Under the pieces are notes generated by a model. The model was not told the origin of the DNA. It worked only from the letters and a program-made list of their open reading frames with translations, and did not search any database. This document shows positions 1 through 13,500 of a DNA stretch of 64,000 nt, one piece after another. This DNA is from Onchidella celtica. Its lineage: Eukaryota > Mollusca > Gastropoda > Systellommatophora > Onchidiidae. The DNA lies in NCBI GenBank assembly GCA_963931925.1, contig OZ007581.1, positions 20,675,447 through 20,739,446 of the forward strand. Reading direction: 5' to 3'. Position 1 is the first letter of the stretch; every line of letters starts with the position of its first letter. A program made the translations under genes and the position numbers.

Positions 1-994
1 GTCAAAATGTCATCTTCTGTTTAACTTCATTTTGAATGCCGGAGACAGGCCGGTACAAAGTTGGTAATAGACTCACGGCCAGATGAGGAATGTAGGCCTA
101 TTTCAAATTTCTTAACAAGTAGTTTTATTGCAATTTGAGATAGAGATTAAAAAAATGATTAAGATAAATTTGGGACATATGTTTGTTTCAGGTACAGGTT
201 TTGCGGTGTTTTTTTTTTTTTAATCTCTGTGTTAACTGCTAACCTATTATGAATCGTCTTTACAAAACTATTTTATGCTGCACATAGGGTCTCCACTGAG
301 TTTTTTAACAAGATCATTTTTTTATATGAGAGGGTCCACTCTTTTGCCTAGGGACTGGGGAGGGGGGGGGGGGGATAGGCCTCCCCAAAAACGTAGGCCT
401 ATGTCAAGTGGCCCCCTGCCCCTTTCCCCTCTCTGGTTTGGCCTGGTTGCAGTCACATATTCTGGAGCCTTTTCCAACACATTAATTTAGTAAATAAGAA
501 TAACCATGTTGTTAACCATGAACAACCCTGACACTCAATAGAAATCTAGAAAAATATTATAATGATTCGTCAGCATTGTCTTCAAAAAGCCGCGGTATTC
601 CCATAAATTATCTCTCATATGCCACGGACAAAAAGCTGTGGTGATGACAGTTTACTGAGACATTACGTTTCAAAGTTCCATCATTCATTTTCTCTTGAAA
701 TCAAGGCTTGCAGAGTGCTCAGTGTGACATAGCCTTTAAATGCCGCCAATGCACAGGCCTTCACTGTGATTTCATCGTTGGTGATGTCGCTGATCACATT
801 GTAGAGAGTAGAAAATCGTTGTAGAAAATGAATGGTTCATTAGCAAAGACTGTCACTGACCACTTGTAACAAAAAACAAAACAAAAAAAGAACTGCAACG
901 GACAAATCTAGAGGGAACAAAGAATACATAAATTACAACTCCTCTGTTTTGGCGGGGAAAGGCTTAAATATTATTATTTGGTTGTTGTGTGCAG
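1..994. other. Presumed intron of the FAM234 gene, no exon seen
   Basis: This stretch lies upstream of the first exon I can support. It contains poly-T, poly-G and A-rich tracts and short open frames, none of which resembles a FAM234 N-terminus (cytoplasmic tail plus a single membrane anchor). The first supported exon starts in phase 1, so at least one coding exon must lie upstream, most likely outside the window. Confidence 0.5.
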
Positions 995-3900
995 GAAGTG
1001 CCCATCGATTGTCAGGAAGGATTCTTATTGTCAGCGGAAAGACAGGTCAAGTCATACGATGGGTAGGCGTCCCTGACAACCGCGAGTCTTACTACTCGCC
1101 ACAGATCACCATGCGCCTTGGAGATGTGCCGGTTCTACTTTTCGGCACAGGCGGAGAAACGCACAATGGATCCTTATGGCGAATAGAAGTAACGAGTTTA
1201 AAAAAGGGGTTGATAAATCGGGTAAGCTTTGTCCCCTGCATACTATTTTCATGCAAATGTTTAGATCAGTGTTTCTCGACTTTTTGTGTCCCACGCCCCA
1301 CTTCAATTTGAAAAAAAAAGAAAAAAACCTGCACGCCACCATGATCGGATCAAAGTTGGTATACAGTATTATATCCCTATGCCCCATTCTGAAACCCCAC
1401 AAAATATTGCCTCTGTCTACCTTGATAAACACCGGTTTAGATCTTGAGAATCGTTCTGTTCACAAAGCGATACTGGACTGTAAAGTTAACCTCAACCGGC
1501 AATATTCGGGGGATAAATCAAATTAGGCAGGTATCATACTAAACCCAGAACCGCACAGTCAGCTGCTGGCAGACAAGAAGTGCACACAAGAACAAGAAAG
1601 GTATTAACTTAGTAAATCCGGGAAGCCCGGCCCTATCATACTAAACCCCGGTCAGACACAGCCAGCTTCTGTAACTATTTCTTGGGTGTACGACTACATT
1701 TTGCTGGCAGCAACTGGCTGTGACGTTCCGCTCTTAGTATGAGACCGCCCTTAGACCATCAATGTAAATATTTCATGGAAAAGTTTGTATGATGGAAAAT
1801 GACTGAAATGGCTTAGTCATCAGGAAACCTGTAAGAACTGTGCAAATGAGGAGCAATTCCATTCTTCTCCGTCAAAATTATCTCCTGGGGAAGGCTGGCT
1901 TCAGAAAATGAACGACATTTTCTGTGATTCCCATCGTTTTGAATTTTCAGGCAGTAAAGATGTCCTCAGACACTCATAAAGGTTTTATGACGCCGCCATC
2001 TTTGGTTGACGTCACACAAGACGGCATTGAAGATATCGTCATACCCATGTTCAATTCAACTTTATTGGCGCTCGATGGAAAAACGTATATGCCAATTTGG
2101 TCTGTCAGATTCCCAATGTCGGAAACCTACAGGTGAACAAAATTATCAGTTATTGTTGTAGTAGTTGTTGTTCTTGTTGTTGCTGTAGTTGTATCAGCGC
2201 TGTTGTTATTAATAATAAAAATAATAATAATAATTTGTAGTCGGGAGTGAAGAAATGAATATGTGAGCTGAAGCAACCAAATGAGACAGGGCCCAGGTAC
2301 TCCGGCAATCCTTTTCGGGATATAGTGGCACAGAACAATGGTCTGGAACAATAACTTTGAAAGAAAGGTTAATGCTGTTTAACACACCATCATACGTTTC
2401 TAAATCTGGCTCAAAATGAGCGGGGGTGTAGGGTGAGAAAAACAGGTGTGAAAACGGAGGTTCACTGGTTGTTTACCCGCTTCCTTAAGTTGTGTTGCCA
2501 AATTTATTAGCTGAAACATCTGTGAATTACTTTTACAAAAATCAGTGGTGAAATGTATAGTGGGGGGGGGGGGGGGGGGGGATGAGTCACGCAATTCGTC
2601 ATCACGTATTGTTATATATATGTGTATGAAAGGAAATGAAATAATGTCCTGTCGCCACGGTCATTTCACAACTGCCTACGTTTTAGTGTTTTGAGATTAA
2701 TTGCTTATCTTAACCAGACATGGCAGACAATCACGTTGCACCATTCAACAGTTACATGTTTTGTTTCATGACTTGAGAGTTTTTAAAACAAACCCCCACA
2801 TTCACCTAAAACACGATTTCAGACTGTTGTTATGGGAACGTAGTCCAATTACAAAGCCAAATAGAGAAGATTTTGACTTGTATTCACTGTTCAGCTACAG
2901 CTTTCTAAGTAAAATACTACGCTTCCCTAACAGCAGCTACCACTATATTCAAAGTAAACCGTTTTCTTTGGTTTTCAAAAAACACCAAAACATGACCTAA
3001 GCATTGTGAAATGACGGTGTTGCTGTTTGCTTTCACTCTCTGCAATAATCCTGAAATCTACGAAATTATCATGCCAGGACACAATCTAAAGAGTATGTTT
3101 TCTCCACAGTACTCCAGCAGTAGGGTTCTTCAATGATGACGATATCCCAGATGTTTTAGTCAAGTACGCCCATGGTCCTGGCTTCCCAGTTTATTACTAT
3201 TCTCAGGTGAGTTTTTAATATCACATCATAAACATCTTATAACACCTATGGTCAGCGGCTGGCTCTGATTGTTTCCTTAAGGTGAAAAATGACATCTTCA
3301 GATCAGAAATGAAAGAGCAGTTTTCCAAATCTTGTGATGATTTCTGAATGGTTCTTGTTGTTAGTGTTGGTGTTGGTGGTGTTATTGTTGTTGTTGCTTT
3401 GTTTTCTTTCTTTTTTTTTAAAACAAATTACAGGAAACAGCTATATTCTATATTTGTTTTTTATTTATTTATTTTTACAGTAAAGAATAAGACCGCAAGT
3501 TACACATTATACATTAAACTCAGTGGATGCTAGTTGTACTGTCCTTCAAGCACCTTTGCAAAATCCACACTGAGAAGTGTTTCAGGGTGGTGGGAAAAAT
3601 AAATCAAGATAACTACACATTTTTGGAAAAATTGTTTTTCTCTAGACAGTTTGCCAAAGACTCCAGACACGATAAGCTTGGACACAGCAAGCACGTTTTG
3701 GAGAACGGATTTGGCACCGCCACCTTGCGGCGAATGCCATGAAGTCGTAAGCAATGGCGTATCCTACAAAACCAGTATAGGGAAAAGAATGAATTGAGTT
3801 CCCTGTTCAGCTATCACTGTAGACTTTGATTGTAGTAGCTTATTTTGTAATTATAACTTCAGTCACCTAAGGACAACTCTGCCCCCCCCCCCCCCCCCCT

Positions 3901-6900
3901 TTTTTATTTTAGTCGCAGTATCGGTGTAACAAAACCATACTATTAGTTTATCATTATACCAAACACCCTTTCCATGCATTGCGCCATGGGCCCCGTGCAT
4001 GCTGTATGCACAATTCTTTTTAGAGGCACGAAGAATGGTCCTTGCCTCTGCCTCTGCAGAAGAATGGACCGTCTCATCTTATCGTATCTGTTATCTTTGG
4101 TAATACTGAAGAAGAGATGGACGAACGATAATCAAGATTCATGGGTTTGACTGTGGAGATGCTGAAGAATTGAAGATCAGGTTGCGGTAAAACAATGGTA
4201 TAAATAAACGCTTCCAGCGAAAGAGAGAAAAATTATTTCAGAACAAAGAATATAAACATGATTAACGTTATTTCTTGTTCTTTCAATGTTCAGTGCACAT
4301 GGGACTTTCGTTGTGTTGCAGTCGTGTTTTATGTTCATGTTACTATTGACTCTCTTTTGTGGCTGTATCCCATTATGTATGCGCGTCTCCATTTATTCCT
4401 TTGGTTTTGTTTTTTTTTAATGTGACGCGACTACAACATAACAAAGTCGCATGTGCGAGCTTAAACTAATAGGTGGATCAACTGAGTTATTTACAATTTG
4501 CAAGTACTGATTACTGGTCTATTCTATACTCAATACTCATTCATTTATCCATAATTATTCTTGTTCAGACAACTGTACTAGACGGGAAGACAGGAAAGAA
4601 GCTCATTGATCCACCTCTGAGGGATACCATAGGCGCTCAGGCATCGCCTCTGACCATATCAATGGAAGGTGCTGGAAATGACGTATTTTTAGTATGGATG
4701 GCCGACTGTAAAGGTCATGAAGGATCGACGGAAGAGTTTAGCTTTGTAAAGGGTACGGTAAGCTATTATTGTGCGATTCTGTTTTTTCTTCTTTTTTTTT
4801 TTTTAAGCTTGATTTAGTTCTACAATTGTGCTGGCATTATATTTAAACAATCGTTCCTAACTTTTTACAACACGTTTGCCCCCCCAGACTTACTTCTCAT
4901 AGCTTTATTTTATCCCTAACTACTCAGATACCATTCCATTGACCTAGCAACACCTATGTAATGGGACCACTCAAGTCAATGGCCTCAAGCAATGAAGATT
5001 GAGTTAGACGTCAGTAAAAACTAGTGTGCACAATCTGTAATGAGAAAACTGAATGCTAGACCGTACTTTCACAGTACGTATAATGTGCATTATTTAACGA
5101 GACTGAAATCTCAAAATTGAAATGCCCAGGCTTAAAATTTCTCCATGTTAAGAACCGCTGCACTAACTTCAACATTCTGAAGTTGTTTCTTTATGGCTAA
5201 TTTTGGGGGACCGTAGTCTTATAACAAAGACCAGAGAAAATACTGATTTGTGTTCACTGTTCAGCTATAGCTAATAATGTAAAATACCAAGATCCCTAAA
5301 CAACAGCCTTCCTTTTTTTTTTCTTTTGGAAGCCTCCATAAAGTCTGTACTCTCCATTTTGACAAGTTTTACTCCTCCCCTTTTGTACGCTTTCCATGCT
5401 TTGCCTCCAACACCGCTCCATCTCCGATGTCAGGACAATAAATTTGCTAATAGTGAATGTCCATGATGGGATCTTCACTGTGGCATTTTGCATAGTCTAT
5501 TTGACTGTTACATTTAGGAACATGATCTTTATATAACCCAACAAATTAGACAAAAAAAGAATGACTAAAACCAAACGTTTTACTTCATTACCATCATTCA
5601 ACTGCACACGTACGCTTCCAATATCCACCCTCCCTCCTCCTTCCCCGACGTACGATTTTCCTACGTTGGGGACACCATCACCACTCCGATCCCCTCCCCC
5701 ACTATAATATTATACTTTATGGATGGCCCCTTTTGCATTTGATAAAATAAATGTTTCAGATGAAGAAAAGTCCAAATTGGGCAAAAAGAAAAGGTTGCAT
5801 GTTGCGAAACCCCGCGTGAGAAATAAAACCCAAACAATACAAAGCAAACATCAGGTTACACAATAGGCCATTATTATATCATATTGCATTGTAAGGCTTT
5901 GCACAATACTAGGTGAGTACTAACAATGAAGCCTCTAGAATAGGAACGAGCATGGGACAAAAAAAAAAATACAAAGCAAACTAAAGAGAAGACAGAAAAT
6001 ACACAAAATTTTCGGCTTTCGCCTTTTTCAAGTGAAAAAAAATCGAACAATAAAAGACTTCAACAGGAACGAAGTATGCCAAGCGGATGTGACTTTGTAC
6101 ATACATTCATATAAGATAAGAATCACTTTATTGTCCCACTACTGAACAGGAAAACTCAGGATTACGTAGGAGGTGAATCATAACACATAATTCTTAATGA
6201 TGAATTTATTAATGACCGAATGAATCATTCAATAAACTGGACCATGGCATAAAGGATACGGATGTTACTAAATGTTGTCGTGGCCAGAAATGAAACACTT
6301 CGATTGTTGACATCTCTGCAATGGGCTGGAAAAAAGCCGGAAATTAACAAAAGTGTTTATTCTTTGTTCAAATTGAGAGGGGTTAGAATTGCACCAGTGG
6401 CACTTAGACCCCTTTTAATTCTACCCCCCCTTGAATAAATTGGCAATTCAAAACCTTTTAATTTCGTTTTGTGATGACAAAAAAAATCCAACTACTTGTG
6501 GTACAAAAGTATAAGCCTCATAGAAAGACAGAGCATATTTCATTCTATAAAATGATGTTGAAAAGTGATTTTGGCCTAGCATGGCATATGAGGTCTTTTT
6601 CTGTAACACAGCAGATCTAGTTCAATAAAGATAGTCAGAAGCTGGAGGGGAGTGGGGAGACAGCAATAAGAAAAACATTCAGAGAAAAGGTGCAGCTATC
6701 AGAAATGTATGTGGCCTAAACAGCTCTCAGATAAACGAAGCGGGAGTGAAAGAAAGGGGGGGGGGGGGGAGTGATCACGGCACCAATTGCCATACCATGA
6801 TTAACCGTTAGGCCACTCCATCTCTAAAAAAAATTATAGCTAGCGGGTGAAGAAAGTATTAAGAGGAGAGGGGGTGATATGGGCGACTACTTTTTTTTAG

Positions 6901-7478
6901 AGACGGAAAGGCCGAACGGTTAAGCGAGTTGTTTTCTTCTTCCTGGCCGTTGGTGCCGTGTTAAAGGTCGCGGGTTCGATCCCCACCTCAATCACTTGTT
7001 TTTTCTTTTTCTTTCCACTCCTGCTTCGCTTTTCTGAGTACAAACTAGGCGCGTACACTTCTGATACCCTCCCCTTTTCTCAGATCCAGTTCAAGACACC
7101 TGTTCGACATTATGTTTGCAGACTACCCATTTCCACCACATCGGAGATGGCTTGGTGTCATTGCTTTGTTTTCTTTGATGCATTTGCCAGGCACGAAGGA
7201 TGCCGAGAAAAGCAGATCCAATCTTTGTCGTCTGAGATTCAAGTCGGAGGGATACTCTAAACTGGTGGCCATAAGCAGCAAACACCCTACAGGAAGCGTG
7301 CCCATCTATTCCTCAGGTTGTCATTTCGTTAATATAAGATAAGAATCAACTTATTGTCCAGTAATAATAATAATAGTAACAGTAATAACAATATTGAAGA
7401 TCGTTTATACAGCGCCCAATCCAAAGATTGCTCTAGGCGCTTTACATAAAGTCTTGTTCTCTCCACCCGTAACTCACC

Positions 7479-7529
<51 letters not shown>

Positions 7530-10500
7530 CCCCCCCCCCTCTCTCGCTCTCTCTCTCACACACACACACAATCTTTTTCATAATTTCTTATGCTAGACAT
7601 ACCTACAATGTACACGCACACACACATAACACAGAAAGATAGGGGGAACATAGGGCAGAAATTAAACAATAAAACTACAAAAATAAAATGAATTTACAAA
7701 ATGAATGGATTTCAGAAGTGAAACTGTTTTTCGAAAAGGTGGCCATTGGACCAGTTTTGAATTTTGACTCGATCGATGCCTCTGGCAATGATTTTGGCAG
7801 GGAGTTCCAGATATGCCGGGCGCAGGGTGAAAATGCTCTGCCTTAGTTTCTTTGACTTGCAATTAAAAATCTTAAGAAGGCCCTGCTTATTTGATCTTGA
7901 AGACGGAAATGGTGAATAGGGCTCAGTCAAAATGGAAAAGTGTGATGGTGCAGTTTTGTTTATGCACTTATAGTACGGTACTGTTATTTGTTCAGGTAGC
8001 CGGTGCTGTTTAATAAGCATCAATAATATGGGTAATATGTTCCATGAGGGAAATTCACTTCCACAGGGTGTGTAAGAGCACATATATACGATACATGCAT
8101 CTTACACATCATTACACGAACATATCACAGATCAGTAACACGCATAACACAGGAAGTAACATGGCATGGAACATTACTCAAATGTGGTACACATCTGGCT
8201 GTAATGCCCTGCTGAGGCGAGGATGGTAAAAACGATCTTCTAATCAATCAAGTGTTTCCTATTCACAAAACACATATCAAATATCATGCCCCTACTAGTT
8301 CCTCGCCCTTCCTCTTTCCTCTCCTGTATTGTGTGTGAGGTTGACACTTTTGTAAGTCTCGTTCTTTACGTAAATCTCTACATTCTAAGGGTGCTATCAT
8401 ACTAAACCCAGAAGGGCACAGACACGTGATGGCAGACAAGAAGTACATACCATAATTTCCTATATTTCCTTAGTAAATCCGTGAACACTTTATCGTATCT
8501 AGCCCGGTCTGACACAGTCAGCTTCTGCCACTATTTTTTGGTACATTTTGCTGGCAGTGACGCTCCGTCATTTTATGTATTTTACATCTGTATGATACTA
8601 CGGATCTTCTTCAGAGTATTGCTAAAAGGTCCCCATTGGCTGTCATACAATATAGCAATATATTTTTTTTAATCGAAGGGCCATCCCTTTGACTCTGCCC
8701 CGGGGAGCCCCCCCCCCCCCCAAAAAAAATCGTAGACTCTTGCCAACTGGCCCAGCTGACCACCCCTTCCCCCTCTGATGTGATCTGGCTTCGGTCTCCT
8801 GTCTTATTTTTGCTTTACGTACATAAATTTTATCTAATCTGTGAGTCTGCCCGCTCTTTGATCGTTCAATAAACAGCCGTCTTAATGCTTGTCTTGTTGA
8901 AATAATTCTTTAGTCTATTAATTTACTGTTATACTATTGTTTTACAGCCATTGTCATTTGCCGCTACACACATGTGTCCAACTTAGATATTCTACATGCT
9001 TTCTTCTATGAAAACATACTTTCACTAAGACTAGGCGCACTGTCTTGTGTCGCTGTTGTGTCGTATTTTTTTCCCATCTAATGACATGAGTGGAGATGAG
9101 CACGCATGTTTGCCCCTACATTCACTTCTCGGGGCTTTATACTATTTATAGTATCCCTAACTACTCAGATTCTGTTCTACAGACTTAGCAACTCTAATAG
9201 CACAACACATACAACACTCTGGTTCTTTACAGAGTAAACGAGAAACACGAAACTAAGACACGACAGGAAGTGGCGTGAGTGCGCCTAGACTGTGAGTTTA
9301 AGGAAGGATGTTGTAGCTTTTCTTTATTTATCAAGTGTGAAATTAACATGAACGCAGTTAAGTAGCTGTGCGTCGTGGGTCTAATGGACCCAGAAGCAAA
9401 CGTTTGTAATTATCTTATTTTCGGGAATTTTTGTTTCTTGAAATTCCAGGTATTCCTCAATGACGTCATTGCCCATCTTCCCATTGTTTTAAAATTTTAA
9501 TATATGCACATGCATTTTTACAACGCCCTTGAGTCTCACAGACTCCATACTTTTAAAAAGGATTTTATTGCATGATTTTATTGTCATAACCCTTAGCGGT
9601 ACATCATAGGGTCTCAGATTCACCACGTTCCTGGAGAGGATTGTATTATTATATTTAATAGTGTTTTAATATATTTGTATGCTTTTTCTCAGAAAATAGA
9701 AAAGCCGTAGAACACAGTAAATGGGTGAATACCTCTGCTGAGGCGTACGAATATATCATGAAGCATCCAGAGATACTGGAGGGCTATGGATCTGAAAGCA
9801 GTGCTGGCTCCCAGTGGGTAAGTATCTTTATCCAGTATGTTTTTCGTCTGAAAACCAAATCTTTGACAGAACAATCGTCATTTCCCCCAGATCATAAATG
9901 ACAACAAAAGATTGCACCGAATGACAGTAAACTTAAATGGTAGAATTTACGTTTTAAAGTGAGGCGTTTCAGTTAAAATCCCACTCAAGTGCCATTTTTC
10001 TAGTCTCTATTTTTGCTTTTTGTTGTTATAGATTTTATTTTACATTAATTTATTTGCTATTTATTTGCCCAATCAGTGGATGACATTTAGACTTTAGGGG
10101 GTTTTTGTATTTAAGGTATGAACTGTTAAAAAAATCTTTTGCCAAACATTTCAATCCTTTCTTCCAACTGAAATGTAATTGAATCAACATTAACTGTTGA
10201 ATTAATAATATTTGTGTGTATTGTGTTACTAAATTCAGGTCTTGACACATGCTGGAACATTTGAGTGTGCTTGTAAAGATCAAATATCAAACACTGACGG
10301 CCTTGTTCAATTTTATCTGAGAGACGATCTTGTACTATACAACACAAAGGTCTGAAAATTGTTTTTGGGTAGACGTTTGCTAAAATGAAGAACTACTGAA
10401 ATAAATATTCATGAATAGTGAACTACCTCATTGTGATGAAACATAGCCTGCATGCATGCTCTTTCATCAACTTTAACTAACAAATAATTTATGCAAATGC

Positions 10501-13500
10501 TTATGAGACCAGATGGATATTGAAATTCAGGATTCTGTGTCTCGCTATGGATATCATTCATTAAATAGGGACCTTATAAGGCTGATGGCGCACTGGGTCA
10601 AATCTGTTTTGCGTCTGTTTTGACTCAGTGGGCGAGGTTTCTCTTTCAACCTGCTGACTCGAGACAGTTTTGATGCGCCCAACAAGACAGACCTCTTTCA
10701 GTCTCACTAGTGAACGAGGTCCTATTTAACCCAATAGTGCACATCTCACAGTAAGACCAAGACAAAACAGACTTGACTCAGTGCACCAGCAGCATTTATG
10801 AGTCTGGTCTCACTCTGATCTTTTGTCTTTTTTTCTAGGGTGGTTTAAGTGGAGCGCCCTACCAAAGACCGAATGAAGACATCTACAACCAACCTGGCTA
10901 TCAAGGGGCTCACAGAACCAGTTCTAAGAAAGGGCCGCCAAATTCTTCCAGGAACAGAAACAATCAATATTCCTCTACACAGAGAGGGTCAGTAGGTTAT
11001 CAACAACGCCTTGGCGACACTGGTGCACGATATCAACAAAAGGGAAGTAACGCTGGCCGGTACAACCAAGACCTTGACTTCACAAATGGTTACCTCCCTC
11101 AAGGCCAATCCAACTTACCCGAGAATGAATACGGATATCCATACAGAGACAACACTGACGATGGTGGATATTATGGAACTCCGTATGGGAATTATTATCC
11201 AAGCGATGACACTTTGTACAATACTAGAAGAAAGGGTAATTTATATCCTCACCAATATCCCTACAGAAAGCGCAGGTCTAACAACAGACTAGTAACCCGA
11301 GTTAATCCTCACGAACTGTGGGAAAAATTGACATCAAGAAAGAAAAGAGAGATGAGACATATCTTCCGTCGCCATGTGGGACCACATGATGATGAAGGTT
11401 TACAGGTAACCTTATAAGGATAATATATTGAAACTTTATAATTGTCATAAAACACTTTTATATAGTAATACAAGAGATGGAAAACATTGTTTTCAGAAGA
11501 ACTTTGATAAAATCAAAACAGCTAGGGTATGCTGCCTGCGATCTCTTGAGCAGGTGAGTAGGGTAATAAACAAGAAAACAGGATTAAAAACAAAATAGAA
11601 TAATTAATTAAGCTTAAGTTAGGAATTTCAGCATAATAATCAAGTTATGAGACCACGAGATTGAAGACAAGAAACAGAGATAGGTTGTTTTCTTTAGTTT
11701 TCAGGCATTTACTAGGCCAACTGAGTTCCCTCAGATATGACCGTTCAAATCGCACCTGTAATCATCCATTACTGCAAACAGTGGAAAAACATGTAATTTT
11801 GAGACAGTTGTGACAAAAGATTAAAAAATGAAATTCAAACTCCGTGGTATTGTGGCGGTTGTATTACATAATATGGGCTTTCTGTATCCAGGACTCCAGC
11901 TCTTAGCAATTCAGAATACCAGTGATTTTCCTTACTGTGCATTTGACCGCTTGGTGAATTTCCATTATGATTAACATCCACAATATTCTTCCTTCATTCC
12001 TCAGCGATTGTTGTAAAGTGTTTCTTATCTTATCATAACTTATCTCAGCAATTGTTGTAAAGTGTTTCTTATCTTATCTCATCTCAATGTTTATTGTAAA
12101 GTGATTCTTATCTTATCTCAGCCATTGTTGTGAAGTGTTCCTCATCTTACCTCAGCAAGTTGTTGTGCGGTGTTTCCTATCTATCTTAACTTATCTCCTA
12201 GATTATTGAAGTGTTTCTTATCTTATCTTATCTCAGCGATTGTTGTCCACTGGAACTTTGGCTCCCACCACTCTGCCCCCAACTGATCCAGACTACAACA
12301 ACACAATTGATGTCATCTTTGCCACCTACTGGTTTTTCCCTACCAAAACGCAGGCCATACTGCCACAAGATCAGAAATGTATCGCAGAGAAAATGGGCCT
12401 GGAGGGAGAAGTTCGGAATGATCCTGAAAGTAAGTAACAGCAGTGTCGCCGTAGGTAGGATAAAGTCTTGTATGACTCAAAATATCGCTGGCCCTTTAAT
12501 GAAACCCACAAGTATATTTACTCGACTGCAGATGACAACTCACTTTTCGTGATCTGGCCAGAGATATACTTATTTCTAATGAATAAGCTTACAGTTTTAT
12601 GTGCACTGAGCTAATAAAACGTGGCTGAAAATGTGTGCTTGGTAATCTTAAGTGCCACAGACAAAGATTAGGGCGAAACAGCGACAGAATCAGCATAAGA
12701 TTCCATCTGGGATATTAAAAATATTTCTGACCATCCAGCCCCACCTTGTCTTCTCAATAATATTTACATCCAAAATAATAAATGTCCACTGTACATATTA
12801 TGACCAATAATCATATCTAGGGTTATCGAATGTGTTATGACCAATTGTATCCATTGCTCTTAAATGCCTGTAGATATCCAAGACATGGGGTGTGTGACTT
12901 TAATAATCCAATAAAAATGTTCATGTGGCCGTGCTGACATTGTTGCAATTTTCTAAAGTTTCAACAAAATTACTAGTTTCAAAGTCGTTCTTCTCAATCT
13001 AACGATTTTGGACATAAAACATTCTGGTTGTCAACCCTCGATATGCATGATGTTTTGATAAGTGATTAGGTATACTATCTCATACCTCAGATGTGGCCTT
13101 TTAGTGTACGGGTACACTTTGTGGTATTTATTATAGATAAAATTGATAAGGGATGGAACCAACCGACAAATAAACAAACTAAAAATTACTAAGATCATCC
13201 TGAAACTATTTTGAAGATAATTTATAAATATCTTCCAGATATTCTATTGTTTTGGTTCAAAATTTCCATCTTAACTTATATGTAGTTGAAGATATTATCT
13301 GCCTACGAACTTGCCTAATGGCCTGTCTTCAATATTCAGGTGTTTACTACCAAATGGATCATGGACAGTATGAAGCAGCCATCACAGCAGACTGCCTGAA
13401 AGTGTCCGACCACCAATTACCTGCAGATGGAACTTATTCCAATTCCGATGATGACTACAATCCATTTGACTTGAACATGGGCCAGATGACTGTCTACAGG

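Noticed and set aside
3527-3754. Open frames on both strands as an additional FAM234 exon
   Set aside because: No FAM234 similarity. The exons at 3110-3206 and 4569-4752 already join in phase.
6895-6990. A tRNA gene
   Set aside because: Good B box and A-box-like sequence, but no acceptor-stem pairing and an inverted partner plus pyrimidine tail fit a SINE head better.
6958-7260. Open frame through the region of the fifth visible FAM234 exon
   Set aside because: Wrong frame. The exon with family sequence (KDAEKSRSNLCRLRF) starts at 7191 in another frame.
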